From positions 1-64,000 of the forward strand of contig NZ_FNDP01000008.1 in NCBI RefSeq assembly GCF_900100545.1: 64,000 nucleotides of DNA, given 5' to 3'. A program made the translations under genes and the position numbers. The notes under the pieces were generated by a model. It worked only from the letters and a program-made list of their open reading frames with translations. It had not been told where the DNA came from and searched no databases. How positions within the stretch are numbered: position 1 is the stretch's first letter; every line of letters begins with the position of its first letter. Below are positions 56,033 through 64,000 of the stretch, piece after piece. The DNA comes from Pseudobutyrivibrio sp. 49. Lineage in GTDB: Bacteria > Bacillota > Clostridia > Lachnospirales > Lachnospiraceae.

Positions 56033-57343
56033 TTATTTTTCTTTAATAATTGAGATTGCTACAAAAACAATCAACACAAATGGATAAATCAACCATGGAA
56101 TAAGTGAAAAACTGGCAATCTTTGCAATGTTTGCCGCCACAAGAAGCTGAGCTCCATAAGGAATGATGCCCTGCATAATACATGAGCAGGTATCAAGAAG
56201 TGATGCTGTCTTCTTAGGCTCCACGCCGTACTCTTCACTAATGTGTTTTGCAATTGGTGCTGCTATTACGATAGCAACTGTATTGTTTGCTGTTGCAAGA
56301 TCCATAAACATAGTAAGGAAGGCAATGCCAAGCATTCCGCCCTTTTTGTTTCCTGCTTTTCTTCTTATTAACTCTAAAATAGCTTCAAAGCCACCGTGTT
56401 CTCTAATAAGAGATGCAACAGATGCAACAAGAATAGTTACAATCATTGTCTCAAACATTCCAGCGATTCCTGTTCCCATTGAAGAAAGACCAGAAACGTA
56501 GGTAAGGGAACCTGTGAAGATTCCTACTACAATAAACATGAAGCATCCAAGTAGAAGTACTTTAAAAACATTTACACTAAGAACGGAAAGCACAAGCACG
56601 ATGAAATATGGAAGTGCCTGCCATAAATTGTAATCAAAGTTTCCAATTGCACTTACCTCTGTTTTAAAGGAACATGCGATAAGGATTGCAAGTGTAACAA
56701 TAGCTGAAGGAAGTGCAAGCTTTAAATTTGCTTCAAACTTATCCTTCATCTCTATTCCCTGTGTCTTAGTGGCTGCAATGGTAGTGTCCGAAATAAATGA
56801 AAGATTATCTCCAAACATAGCTCCACCGACAACTACACCTACACAAAAAGCCAAACTAATATGACCGTTTTTAGCAACAGCACAGGCTATTGGTGCAAGG
56901 ACAGAAATAGTACCTACGCTGGTGCCCATTGCCATAGAAATAAGGCATGCAATGATAAATAGCCCTGGCACTGCAAACCTGCCTGGGATGACACTAAGCA
57001 AAAGGTTAGCTGTAGATGAAGCTCCACCAGCCTCTCCCGCTACACCACTGAAAGCACCTGCCAATATGAAAATAAAAAGCATTGTTACGATATTGTCGTC
57101 CCCAATGCCCTCTGCGCAAATATGAATCTTCTCTTCAAAGCTCTTACTTCTGTTTTGAGTAAAAGCAAGAATAAGCGCAAAAGTAAAGGACAGAACTACC
57201 GAGACTACATAAAATCCCATCTGCCCTTCAATTGGTGAAATGTATTGGAAATAGATTCCATTACCAAGATATAAAACCAAAAACAATGCTATAGGCAGTA
57301 ATGCCTTAGCATTTGCTTTTGGTTGATTATTTGTATTACTCAT
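56033..57343 (-). CDS. nhaC: Na+/H+ antiporter, NhaC family
   Basis: A 436-residue membrane protein with about eleven membrane segments. The ATG at 57343 follows AAGGGAAG. Typical family parts are seen: AMGTSVGTISVLAPIACAVA, GAMFGDNLSFISDTTIAATKTQG and MDLATANNTVAIVIAAPIAK. The two related halves (GxxxGDNxS and TANNTVA) form the transport core. Substrate sodium is assumed; some relatives exchange malate/lactate or amino acids. Confidence 0.82.
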   Translation of the reverse strand: MSNTNNQPKANAKALLPIALFLVLYLGNGIYFQYISPIEGQMGFYVVSVVLSFTFALILAFTQNRSKSFEEKIHICAEGIGDDNIVTMLFIFILAGAFSGVAGEAGGASSTANLLLSVIPGRFAVPGLFIIACLISMAMGTSVGTISVLAPIACAVAKNGHISLAFCVGVVVGGAMFGDNLSFISDTTIAATKTQGIEMKDKFEANLKLALPSAIVTLAILIACSFKTEVSAIGNFDYNLWQALPYFIVLVLSVLSVNVFKVLLLGCFMFIVVGIFTGSLTYVSGLSSMGTGIAGMFETMIVTILVASVASLIREHGGFEAILELIRRKAGNKKGGMLGIAFLTMFMDLATANNTVAIVIAAPIAKHISEEYGVEPKKTASLLDTCSCIMQGIIPYGAQLLVAANIAKIASFSLIPWLIYPFVLIVFVAISIIKEK

Positions 57344-57424
57344 TAAATAGCTTCCCTTCAATATTTCTTTAGGAACTATTTTAACTTATGTAAGCGGTTT
57401 TTGGCAAATAAAAGCCTCCGCTAA

Positions 57425-57859
57425 TTAATGCATATGACAAGCCTCTACCTCAGGGTCAGGGAAATCCTTTGGATCATATTCAATGCCATTATTATCATAG
57501 TAATTCTTTACTGCAGACTTGATTGCCTCCTCTGCAAGAACTGAACAGTGAAGCTTGTGAGCTGGAAGTCCATCAAGTGCCTCTGTAACAGCCTTGTTTG
57601 TAAGCTGAAGTGCCTCAGATACAGGCTTTCCCATAATAAGCTCTGTTGCCATTGAAGATGAAGCAATAGCGCTGCCGCATCCGAAAGTCTCAAACTTTAC
57701 ATCCTCAATAATCTGCTCATCATTTATCTTAAGATAGATTTTCATGATGTCGCCACAGACTGGGTTACCAACTTCGCCTACACCATCTGCATTTTCAATT
57801 ACTCCTACATTTCTTGGGTTTCTAAAATGGTCCATGACCTTTTCGCTATATAATGCCAT
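57425..57859 (-). CDS. iscU: Iron-sulfur cluster scaffold IscU/NifU
   Basis: A 144-residue scaffold on which iron-sulfur clusters are assembled. The three ligand cysteines are present: Cys35 in GNPVCGD (with the conserved Asp37), Cys61 in FGCGSAIASSS and Cys105 in KLHCSVLAE. It follows iscS by 31 nt in one operon. The C-terminal ACHMH tail is a little His/Cys-rich. Confidence 0.94.
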   Translation of the reverse strand: MALYSEKVMDHFRNPRNVGVIENADGVGEVGNPVCGDIMKIYLKINDEQIIEDVKFETFGCGSAIASSSMATELIMGKPVSEALQLTNKAVTEALDGLPAHKLHCSVLAEEAIKSAVKNYYDNNGIEYDPKDFPDPEVEACHMH

Positions 57860-57890
57860 TGTTTTTCCTCCAATTACTTCTGTCTATTAA

Positions 57891-59096
57891 TTAAGCCACT
57901 GTGTGCTCTGCAAATACGTGTGGACGCTTGCCACTTACTAAATCACCCCAGAATGGTGAAAATCCACGAAGGTATTCAACTACTTCTGAAACAGACTTGA
58001 TGATGTAATCAACCTGCTCCTCTGTTGCATCCTCACCAAGTGAAACTCTAAGTGAACCGTGTGCAACCTCATGTGGTCTGCCAATTGCAAGAAGCACGTG
58101 GCTTGGGTCAAGTGAACCTGATGTGCAGGCAGAACCTGATGAAACTGCCACTCCCTTGTCATCTAATAATAAAAGAAGTGATTCTCCTTCGATTCCTTCA
58201 AAACAGAAGTTTACGTTTGACTTTACTCTTAAATTTCTGTCACCGTTAAGCTCTGAATAAGGAATCTTTGAAAGACCTTCGATTAATCTGTCCTGAAGCT
58301 TTTCAAGCTTCTCATTTGTCTCATCAATGTGAGCAACCACATCCTCAAGGGCTACTGTAAGTCCGACTATACCTGCAAGGTTTTCTGTGCCGGCACGCTT
58401 GCCTCTCTCCTGAGCGCCACCGTTGATTACGTTTGTAAGAACGATTCCGCCTCTTGCGTAAAGGACACCTACGCCCTTAGGACCGTGGAACTTATGAGCT
58501 GAAATTGAAAGCATATCAATGTTCTGCTCCTTTACATCGATGTGAACATGGCTAACTGCCTGAACAGCATCTGTGTGGAAAAGAACTCCTCTTTCCTTGC
58601 AAACTGCACCTATTTCAGCGATTGGCTGAATTGTTCCAATCTCGTTGTTAGCGTACATAATAGTAACAAGAGCTGTATCCTCACGGATTGCATCTGCTAC
58701 CTGCTGTGCAGATACAACACCATTTGAATGTACGTCAAGAAGCTCGATTTCGAAGCCTTCCTTCTCAAGTGCCTGAAGTGTATGAAGCACTGCGTGATGC
58801 TCAAACTTTGTAGAAATGATGTGCTTCTTTCCCTTCTTCTCTCCAATTCTGGCTGCTGAGATGATGGCCTGATTATCAGCCTCACTACCGCCTGATGTGA
58901 AATAAATCTCTCTAGGTGAAGCGCCAAGAACCTTTGCCACTCGCTCTCTTGATTCCTCAAGAACCTCCTTAGCCTTCTGGCCTACTGAATAGAGGCTGGA
59001 TGGATTACCATAAACCTCTGTAAAATATGGAAGCATTGCTTCAACTACCTTAGGTGAAACAGCAGTTGTTGCTGCGTTATCTGCGTATACGAACAT
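57891..59096 (-). CDS. iscS: Cysteine desulfurase IscS/NifS
   Basis: A 401-residue PLP enzyme taking sulfur from cysteine for Fe-S clusters. The PLP lysine is in [19 protein letters not shown] (about 203), the substrate His in [14 protein letters not shown], and the active-site Cys in [17 protein letters not shown] (about 326). It is first in the iscS-iscU operon. Its promoter carries two CCTA-type palindromes, shared with metY-cysK and the SsuABC-cooS operon. No Rrf2 regulator gene is in the window. Confidence 0.95.
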   Translation of the reverse strand: MFVYADNAATTAVSPKVVEAMLPYFTEVYGNPSSLYSVGQKAKEVLEESRERVAKVLGASPREIYFTSGGSEADNQAIISAARIGEKKGKKHIISTKFEHHAVLHTLQALEKEGFEIELLDVHSNGVVSAQQVADAIREDTALVTIMYANNEIGTIQPIAEIGAVCKERGVLFHTDAVQAVSHVHIDVKEQNIDMLSISAHKFHGPKGVGVLYARGGIVLTNVINGGAQERGKRAGTENLAGIVGLTVALEDVVAHIDETNEKLEKLQDRLIEGLSKIPYSELNGDRNLRVKSNVNFCFEGIEGESLLLLLDDKGVAVSSGSACTSGSLDPSHVLLAIGRPHEVAHGSLRVSLGEDATEEQVDYIIKSVSEVVEYLRGFSPFWGDLVSGKRPHVFAEHTVA

Positions 59097-59123
59097 ATCC
59101 TTTTACCCTTTCTTTTTATATTA

Positions 59124-59187
59124 CCTACTTGCCTAGTATTTTAGTCTGCGATTAATATAAAAGAAATCACCTATCGAGTCAATAGGT
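59124..59187 (-). promoter_or_regulatory. iscS promoter with two CCTA-type sites, overlapping an upstream terminator
   Basis: Minus-strand TTGACT (59178-59183), 18-nt spacer, TATATT (59154-59159). CCTATCGAGTCAATAGG (59171-59187) covers the -35 and resembles the metY site (13 of 17). CCTACTTGCCTAGTATT (59124-59140) lies just downstream of the -10. The first element also forms a hairpin (ATCACCTAT/ATAGGTGAT, 59168-59192) followed by TCTTTT, the terminator of the ABC permease gene. Confidence 0.65.
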
Positions 59188-59224
59188 GATTCTCAAAAAT
59201 ATGCTTATTGCGAGTTTTTATCAA

Positions 59225-60481
59225 TTACTCATATCTTAATGCGTCAATTGGATTCATTTTGGCAGCATGTTTTGCTGGTGAGTAGCCAAAGAACATACCT
59301 ATGGCTGTAGAAAAGCCTACAGAAATATAAATGCTTGCAAGTGAAATTGTTGGAGCGTATCCCATAAGCTTAGATGCCACATCTCCAATAACAACACCAA
59401 TTACCATTCCTATAAGTCCACCGATAAGGCAAAGTATAACTGCTTCACTAATAAACTGAAGCATAATCATGGAATCCTCCGCACCAAGTGCTTTTCTGGT
59501 TCCAATTTCTCTGGTACGCTCTGTGATAGAAACGGTCATTATGTTCATAACACCTATTCCACCTACAATAAGCGCAATAGCTGCTATAAGCGAAATTGCC
59601 ATGGTAAGCTGATTCATCATCTTATTGTTTTCCTGGATCATGGACTGATTGCTGTATGCATCAATCTGAAGTTTATCCCCCAATTGATTTGCCATTTTCT
59701 GATTAAGGTAAGCTTTTATATCATTAGAAAGAGCAATGGTATCCACTCCTTCTGCCGCAACTACAGTCGGAGAATACATATCTTTATTATGGTTAAAGTT
59801 CCAGGCTGTAAAGAGAGGTATATACATAGTTGTTGTTTGGACACCAGCTGCGCTGCCTCCCATTCCCTGAGACTTTTGCTCCTCATAGATTCCTACAACT
59901 GTAAGATTAATGTATTCATCATTTAGATTAACCTCATAGGTCTTACCAATTACATCCTCATTCTTATAATTGTCTCCAGCTATTTGCTTGGCATATTTTT
60001 CTGAAACAAGAGCCACATTAGTACCCTGTCTATATGCATACTCATTAAAATAACTTCCTGACTTTAGCTTAAGATTATTTGCTTTGAAATATCCGGCACT
60101 AACTCCGGTAACATCAACCTTTGCTTTTTTATTATTAACAAGAACTGTTCCGTTTCCAAGACTAGAATCCATGGATATAGCTGCTATTTTTTTGCCAAAA
60201 TGTTCTGAAAGAGAGTGAATATCTTCTGGCTTAAATTTAAGATTCTCCTGCTCTTCTTCGGACAGTTCCTGTGAATAATCTATTGTTGAAATATACACTT
60301 CAATATTTTGAACGCCATAGCTTTCCAGCTGTTTTTGTACGCCCTTAGTCATGGAGTTTCCCACTGTCATGATTGCAATTACAGCCGCAACACCAATAAT
60401 AATTCCAAGCATTGTCAAAAATGCTCTCTTTTTATTAGCCTTGATACTTTTAATTGCAAGCTTGCAATTTTCAACTAACAT
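59225..60481 (-). CDS. MacB-type ABC transporter permease
   Basis: A 418-residue membrane protein with one N-terminal membrane helix (TMLGIIIGVAAVIAIMTVGN), a large extracellular domain (about 45-285) and three C-terminal helices beginning ISLIAAIALIVGGIGVMNIM, followed by ERTREIGTRKALGA. This is the FtsX/MacB architecture for export or mechanotransmission of peptides, antibiotics or lipids. Its start overlaps the ATPase stop by 7 nt. It is the third gene of the HlyD-ATPase-permease operon. Confidence 0.9.
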   Translation of the reverse strand: MLVENCKLAIKSIKANKKRAFLTMLGIIIGVAAVIAIMTVGNSMTKGVQKQLESYGVQNIEVYISTIDYSQELSEEEQENLKFKPEDIHSLSEHFGKKIAAISMDSSLGNGTVLVNNKKAKVDVTGVSAGYFKANNLKLKSGSYFNEYAYRQGTNVALVSEKYAKQIAGDNYKNEDVIGKTYEVNLNDEYINLTVVGIYEEQKSQGMGGSAAGVQTTTMYIPLFTAWNFNHNKDMYSPTVVAAEGVDTIALSNDIKAYLNQKMANQLGDKLQIDAYSNQSMIQENNKMMNQLTMAISLIAAIALIVGGIGVMNIMTVSITERTREIGTRKALGAEDSMIMLQFISEAVILCLIGGLIGMVIGVVIGDVASKLMGYAPTISLASIYISVGFSTAIGMFFGYSPAKHAAKMNPIDALRYE

Positions 60482-61218
60482 ACGATTTTCCTTTCAGGAT
60501 TGTTCATCAATCCTTCAACCTCATTTATCTTTTCATTAATAATATTGCCATCACTAATTGTAATTATCCTTGGTGTCTCTGCAGCAAGCTCATTTGAATG
60601 AGTGATTAACACAATGGTCTTTCCCTGCTTTTCGTGAAGCTCGTGGAAAATATCCATAACCATTCGGCCTGTTCCAGAATCCAATGCTCCTGTTGGCTCA
60701 TCAGCTAGAATAATATCAGGGTTATTAGCCATGGCTCTAGCAATTGCAACTCTTTGCTTTTGTCCACCTGAAAGCTCATCTGGTGTATGATGCATTCGTT
60801 CTTTCATTCCTACCATCTCTAACAGTTCTTCAGCTCGTTCTCTTCTTTCTTTGGGTGAAATACCTGCATAAAGCATTGGCATTTCTACATTTGAAATGGA
60901 ATCTGTTCGAGCAATTAGATTGTAGGTCTGAAATACAAATCCAATATGTTTATTTCTTAGCTTTGCAAGCTGCTTCGCAGGCGCTGTAGAAATATTTACT
61001 CCATTTAACACGTACTCGCCAGCTGTCTGCCTATCTAAAATTCCAAGGATATTCATCAAGGTACTTTTACCAGAACCAGACTGACCTACTATAGAAACAA
61101 ATTCGCCTTTACGAATATCCAAATCTATCCCATGTAATATCTCAAGTTCGTTGGGAGTTCCTATGTAGTAGCTTTTTCTAATATTTCTTGCTGACAACAA
61201 AACACCATTATTACTCAT
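60475..61218 (-). CDS. MacB-type ABC transporter ATPase
   Basis: A 247-residue ATPase starting at 61218 ([18 protein letters not shown]) after GGAGG, overlapping the HlyD stop by 8 nt. Walker [16 protein letters not shown] (about 44), Q-loop [10 protein letters not shown], signature [15 protein letters not shown] (about 146), Walker [14 protein letters not shown] and the switch His in LITHSNE. It is the LolD/MacB subfamily. Confidence 0.92.
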   Translation of the reverse strand: MSNNGVLLSARNIRKSYYIGTPNELEILHGIDLDIRKGEFVSIVGQSGSGKSTLMNILGILDRQTAGEYVLNGVNISTAPAKQLAKLRNKHIGFVFQTYNLIARTDSISNVEMPMLYAGISPKERRERAEELLEMVGMKERMHHTPDELSGGQKQRVAIARAMANNPDIILADEPTGALDSGTGRMVMDIFHELHEKQGKTIVLITHSNELAAETPRIITISDGNIINEKINEVEGLMNNPERKIVC

Positions 61219-62737
61219 CGTAAATACCTCCATCTGCTCCCATTGCATCAAGAACAACATCTGCTCCACCGTCCATTGAAGCTTCTACAATTTCCTGTCC
61301 CTCTTTAAGCTGACCGCCTGTAATCTCTGTATAGAATTCATCAGATATACCTGTTTCAACCTTAACATTGGTAGTAGTTCCGTCTGCCTGCTGCACTACA
61401 ACATACTTGCTTCCATCTGCATCTGTCTGAATGTCAGCTGAAGGTACTGCAAGAGCGTTTTGTTTATCTGCAATAATAAAGGTCATTTTGGCAGTCATTC
61501 CTAGTCTTAACGCTTCATTTGAACCTTCTAAATCAACATCCACTCTATAAGTAGCGCGGGTCTTAGAAACTGATGCTGTTGATGATTGATTATCTGTGTT
61601 CTTGTTACTATTTTTTGTCGCTGTGGGTGAAACAAAAACTACAGTACCCTTTAAAATTTCATCGCCTGTTGCATCTGTCTTAATCTGAACCTTCTGGCCT
61701 TCTTTAACATTTGGGATTTGTGCCTCATCTATGTCAGCAGTAGCTTTTAGATTTGTAACATTATCTATTACTACAGCATCTCCCCCACTAAAAGGCTGCC
61801 CCGCCTTAATATTTACATTAGTAACCGTTCCATCCTGAGAGGCATACACTATTTCTTTCGAAAGCTCTTCCTTTGCCTTGCTCATCTCCTGCTTTGCTGA
61901 AAGACTACGCTGTTTTGCATTGAGCTCGTCCACTTTGGATGCCATGTACTTATCAATTATTGCATCGTTAGCATCTTTCTTTGCCTTATCTGTTTTTATA
62001 ATCTCTAACTCTAAATCCCTTTTTGCTTCCTCTAAGGCATCCTTAGCTGGCTGTAAAGCATTTTCTGCTTCTATTCGCTCCGCATGAGCACTACGTTTTT
62101 CTTCCTCCGAGTCTCCTTCTTCTGCATGTCTAACAGAATCATAGGCCCTATCAATGGCCTCCTTTGCTTTCTTTACATTTCTTTCTGCCTCAACAACTGC
62201 CTGCTGCTTTCTTGCTATATCTCTATCAGCATCTATAACTGCAATAGCACCGCTATCCTTGGTACTTTGCATACCTCTTTCAGCGTTCTGCCTTGAGATA
62301 TCGTCAAGCTGATTCTGGATGCTAAGTGCCTGCTGCTGATAAGACAGCTGCTCTTTCATAGAATTCATATCAAGCTTATATAGTGGATCTCCCTTTTTTA
62401 CAACATCTCCAACTTTTACATATACTTCAGCCACAGGGTAACTACCTGTAATGGAAGCGTTCTCTGATGACTCTTCAGATGAGATGATTGTTCCAGTTGC
62501 AGAAATTGTTTTTTGAATATCCTGCTTAGCCGCCTGCACTGTAAGAATCTCAGGTAACTCTGTATTGCCTGCCTTAACATTTTTTATTACAGTCGCTCCA
62601 ATAATAGTTGTTAGAAGTACCGCAGCAATAACCATGGCTGCAACTACTTTTTTATTTAATCTCTTAAAAAAGCTTTTATCCTGCTCTGACATTTCGCCTT
62701 CATTTTTCTGAGCAGCTAATATTTCTTTTAACTTCAT
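61211..62737 (-). CDS. HlyD-type periplasmic adaptor / membrane fusion protein
   Basis: A 508-residue protein. The ATG at 62737 (MKLKEILAAQKNEG) follows GGAGG. It has a cytoplasmic N-terminus, one membrane helix (about 34-52), a lipoyl-like half (SITGSYPVAEVYVKVGDVVK), a long coiled coil (about 120-300, rich in Glu/Lys/Ala), the second lipoyl half (TVTNVNIKAGQPFSGGDAV) and a beta-barrel with GLRMTAK-like LRLGMTAKMTFI. In Gram-positive bacteria such adaptors work with MacB-type ABC pumps. It is first in the operon and divergent from a two-component system. Confidence 0.9.
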   Translation of the reverse strand: MKLKEILAAQKNEGEMSEQDKSFFKRLNKKVVAAMVIAAVLLTTIIGATVIKNVKAGNTELPEILTVQAAKQDIQKTISATGTIISSEESSENASITGSYPVAEVYVKVGDVVKKGDPLYKLDMNSMKEQLSYQQQALSIQNQLDDISRQNAERGMQSTKDSGAIAVIDADRDIARKQQAVVEAERNVKKAKEAIDRAYDSVRHAEEGDSEEEKRSAHAERIEAENALQPAKDALEEAKRDLELEIIKTDKAKKDANDAIIDKYMASKVDELNAKQRSLSAKQEMSKAKEELSKEIVYASQDGTVTNVNIKAGQPFSGGDAVVIDNVTNLKATADIDEAQIPNVKEGQKVQIKTDATGDEILKGTVVFVSPTATKNSNKNTDNQSSTASVSKTRATYRVDVDLEGSNEALRLGMTAKMTFIIADKQNALAVPSADIQTDADGSKYVVVQQADGTTTNVKVETGISDEFYTEITGGQLKEGQEIVEASMDGGADVVLDAMGADGGIYDE

Positions 62738-62779
62738 TTTATTATTTCCTCCGAAGCACATTTTTAACTTACAGAGGAC

Positions 62780-62828
62780 ATCATACAGATAGATTCTTAA
62801 GAAATGCCTATGGTAATTCTTAAGAAAT
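62780..62828 (-). promoter_or_regulatory. Direct repeats at the efflux-operon promoter, likely response-regulator sites
   Basis: ATTCTTAAGAAAT occurs twice, at 62793-62805 and 62816-62828, 23 nt apart, about two DNA turns. A minus-strand TATGAT (62780-62785) lies just downstream without a good -35 box. This is how OmpR-family regulators activate promoters, and the divergent gene encodes one. Confidence 0.6.
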
Positions 62829-62919
62829 CTAAAATAACCTTTTTTCAAAGATTAAACACTTTTTTTATGCTAGTATACATTTAGGAACAAAGTATTTTTG
62901 TTTAGTTAAGGAAAAATTT

Positions 62920-63630
62920 ATGAGTAAACAAAAGATATTAACAGTAGATGATAATGAAGAAATCCGTAACATCATAAAGATATTATTAGAAAGTGAGGGC
63001 TATGAAGTTATAGAAGCACCTGATGGTGAAACTGCCCTTTCTCTTGTGGATAATTCCATTGACCTTATAATTCTTGACATTATGATGCCTGGCAAATCAG
63101 GTCTGGATGTTTGCAAGATAATCCGTGAAAAGTATCAAATGCCAATTCTATTTTTAACTGCAAAAGGAACTGATTCTGATAAATCGTTAGGACTCTTAAT
63201 AGGCGGTGACGATTATCTGGCAAAGCCATTTTCCCATGCAGAGCTTACCGCCAGAGTAAAATCACTTCTGCGCCGCTATTATGTATATAAAGGAAAAGAG
63301 GCACCTGTCGATGATAATCTAATTTCCTATGATATATTCAAGGTTGCCAAAGATAGAAATGAAGTATTCACTACCGATTCAAAGGGAAATGAAGTTCAAT
63401 TAGATTTATCCGAACTAGAATACCAGATTTTTAAGCTTCTTATTAGTAGTCCTGGCAGAATCTTTCCTGCCCAGCTGATATATGAAACTATTTGGAATGA
63501 GCCATACCTATACAGCTCAAATGCTACAATTATGGTTCATATTAGAAATCTTCGTACCAAAATCGAAGAGGATCCTTCTAACCCACGACATCTGCTAACA
63601 GTTTGGGGAAAGGGCTATAAATTACAATGA
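62920..63630 (+). CDS. Response regulator, OmpR/PhoB family
   Basis: A 236-residue regulator. The receiver has the acidic pair in TVDDNEEI, the phosphoacceptor Asp in DLIILDIMMPGKSG (about 52), Thr in LFLTAKG and Lys in DDYLAKPFSHAEL. A C-terminal winged helix follows (LDLSELEYQIFKLLISSPGR to VHIRNLRTKIEEDP). It overlaps the kinase gene by ATGA. It probably controls the divergent efflux operon through the ATTCTTAAGAAAT repeats. Confidence 0.94.
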   Translation: MSKQKILTVDDNEEIRNIIKILLESEGYEVIEAPDGETALSLVDNSIDLIILDIMMPGKSGLDVCKIIREKYQMPILFLTAKGTDSDKSLGLLIGGDDYLAKPFSHAELTARVKSLLRRYYVYKGKEAPVDDNLISYDIFKVAKDRNEVFTTDSKGNEVQLDLSELEYQIFKLLISSPGRIFPAQLIYETIWNEPYLYSSNATIMVHIRNLRTKIEEDPSNPRHLLTVWGKGYKLQ

Positions 63631-64000
63631 TAAAAGTAAGGAAATTATTATCCAAATCATTATATATAGAGTTGGCCATTGCAGTATGTATTTCTGTATT
63701 GCTGGGCGCAATCTGCTATTTTTTCCTTTCTAGATTTTCAGCAGATGTCTCTTCCTCAAAATGGTTTGATAACACCTACAAAGAATATAAAATCAATTCT
63801 CTAATAGATAATTTACAAACCTTCATCTACGAGGAAAGTGTAGACTCGGGAGATACTTCACCGCTTAATGATTGGTATGATTCCAATCCCAGAGCTTTCT
63901 TTTACCTAAAGAAGGATAATTCGATAATATATTCCTCCTTTTACAATCCAGGCTATGCTGAAACAACCATTGATGCGGACGATGCCGAGTTTAAAGAAAA
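63627..64000 (+). CDS. Sensor histidine kinase, N-terminal part cut by the window edge
   Basis: Starts at 63627, overlapping the response-regulator stop (ATGA), and runs off the window after about 124 codons. Visible: short basic N-terminus, membrane helix (IELAIAVCISVLLGAICYFF) and the beginning of an extracellular sensor region (SSKWFDNTYKEYKINSLIDN). The kinase core lies outside the window. Gene order makes it the partner of the preceding regulator. Confidence 0.82.
   Translation, partial: MIKVRKLLSKSLYIELAIAVCISVLLGAICYFFLSRFSADVSSSKWFDNTYKEYKINSLIDNLQTFIYEESVDSGDTSPLNDWYDSNPRAFFYLKKDNSIIYSSFYNPGYAETTIDADDAEFKE

Overview
The window looks like a low-GC anaerobic Firmicute of the Lachnospiraceae, most like Butyrivibrio/Pseudobutyrivibrio. 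This is an inference from protein content and codon style, not a database match. The pointers are several CUT1 sugar ABC importers without their own ATPases, a secreted multi-module amylase, a GH43-CBM6-CBM13-CBM2 enzyme, IscS/IscU, a FeoA-FeoB fusion and a Ni-CO dehydrogenase. Most genes are on the minus strand. I saw no tRNA, rRNA or CRISPR.

Layout. 1-900: the 3' end of an IS1182-type transposase and a frameshifted small membrane protein with intact promoter and RBS. 0.9-12.6 kb: a starch/maltodextrin region with a secreted GH13 amylase, MalEFG-type importer, LacI regulator with matching operators, and GH31 glucosidase. 12.6-22.9 kb: a binding protein paired with a chemoreceptor, a second CUT1 importer, a divergent AraC regulator and a GH94 phosphorylase. 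23-25 kb: an orotate-PRTase-like protein and a PAS-GGDEF protein. 25.2-31.8 kb: a sucrose locus (MsmEFG-type importer, sucrose phosphorylase, LacI regulator, fructokinase) with a 20-bp palindromic operator.

31.9-41 kb: metals and sulfur. FeoAB, a 699-nt rod-like inverted repeat with a branched tip (34359-35057), cysK, metY, and a zinc importer whose binding-protein gene is broken by an internal deletion. 41-42 kb: an HTH-Fic protein behind a long inverted repeat. 42-47.7 kb: a CooS CO dehydrogenase with a His-rich N-terminus, downstream of an SsuABC-type importer, next to larB. 47.9-52.2 kb: an Fe-S aldo/keto reductase, a 2H phosphoesterase, gene remnants and the GH43 enzyme. 52.3-57.4 kb: FNT channel, enolase with an unusual leader, lactate dehydrogenase, fRMsr and NhaC. 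57.4-59.1 kb: iscU/iscS. 59.2-64 kb: a MacB-type ABC efflux system divergent from an OmpR-type two-component system, which runs off the window.

How it fits together. Extracellular enzymes cut starch and arabinose/xylose-containing polysaccharides. CUT1 importers, probably sharing an MsmK-like ATPase encoded elsewhere, bring in the oligosaccharides. Phosphorylases and glucosidases feed glycolysis (enolase, LDH). A shared palindromic motif (CCTAYT-N2-CCTAGTA) lies at the promoters of metY-cysK, the SsuABC-CooS operon and iscS-iscU, suggesting one sulfur or Fe-S responsive regulator. The strongest unexplained signal is the rod-like inverted repeat between cysK and feoAB.
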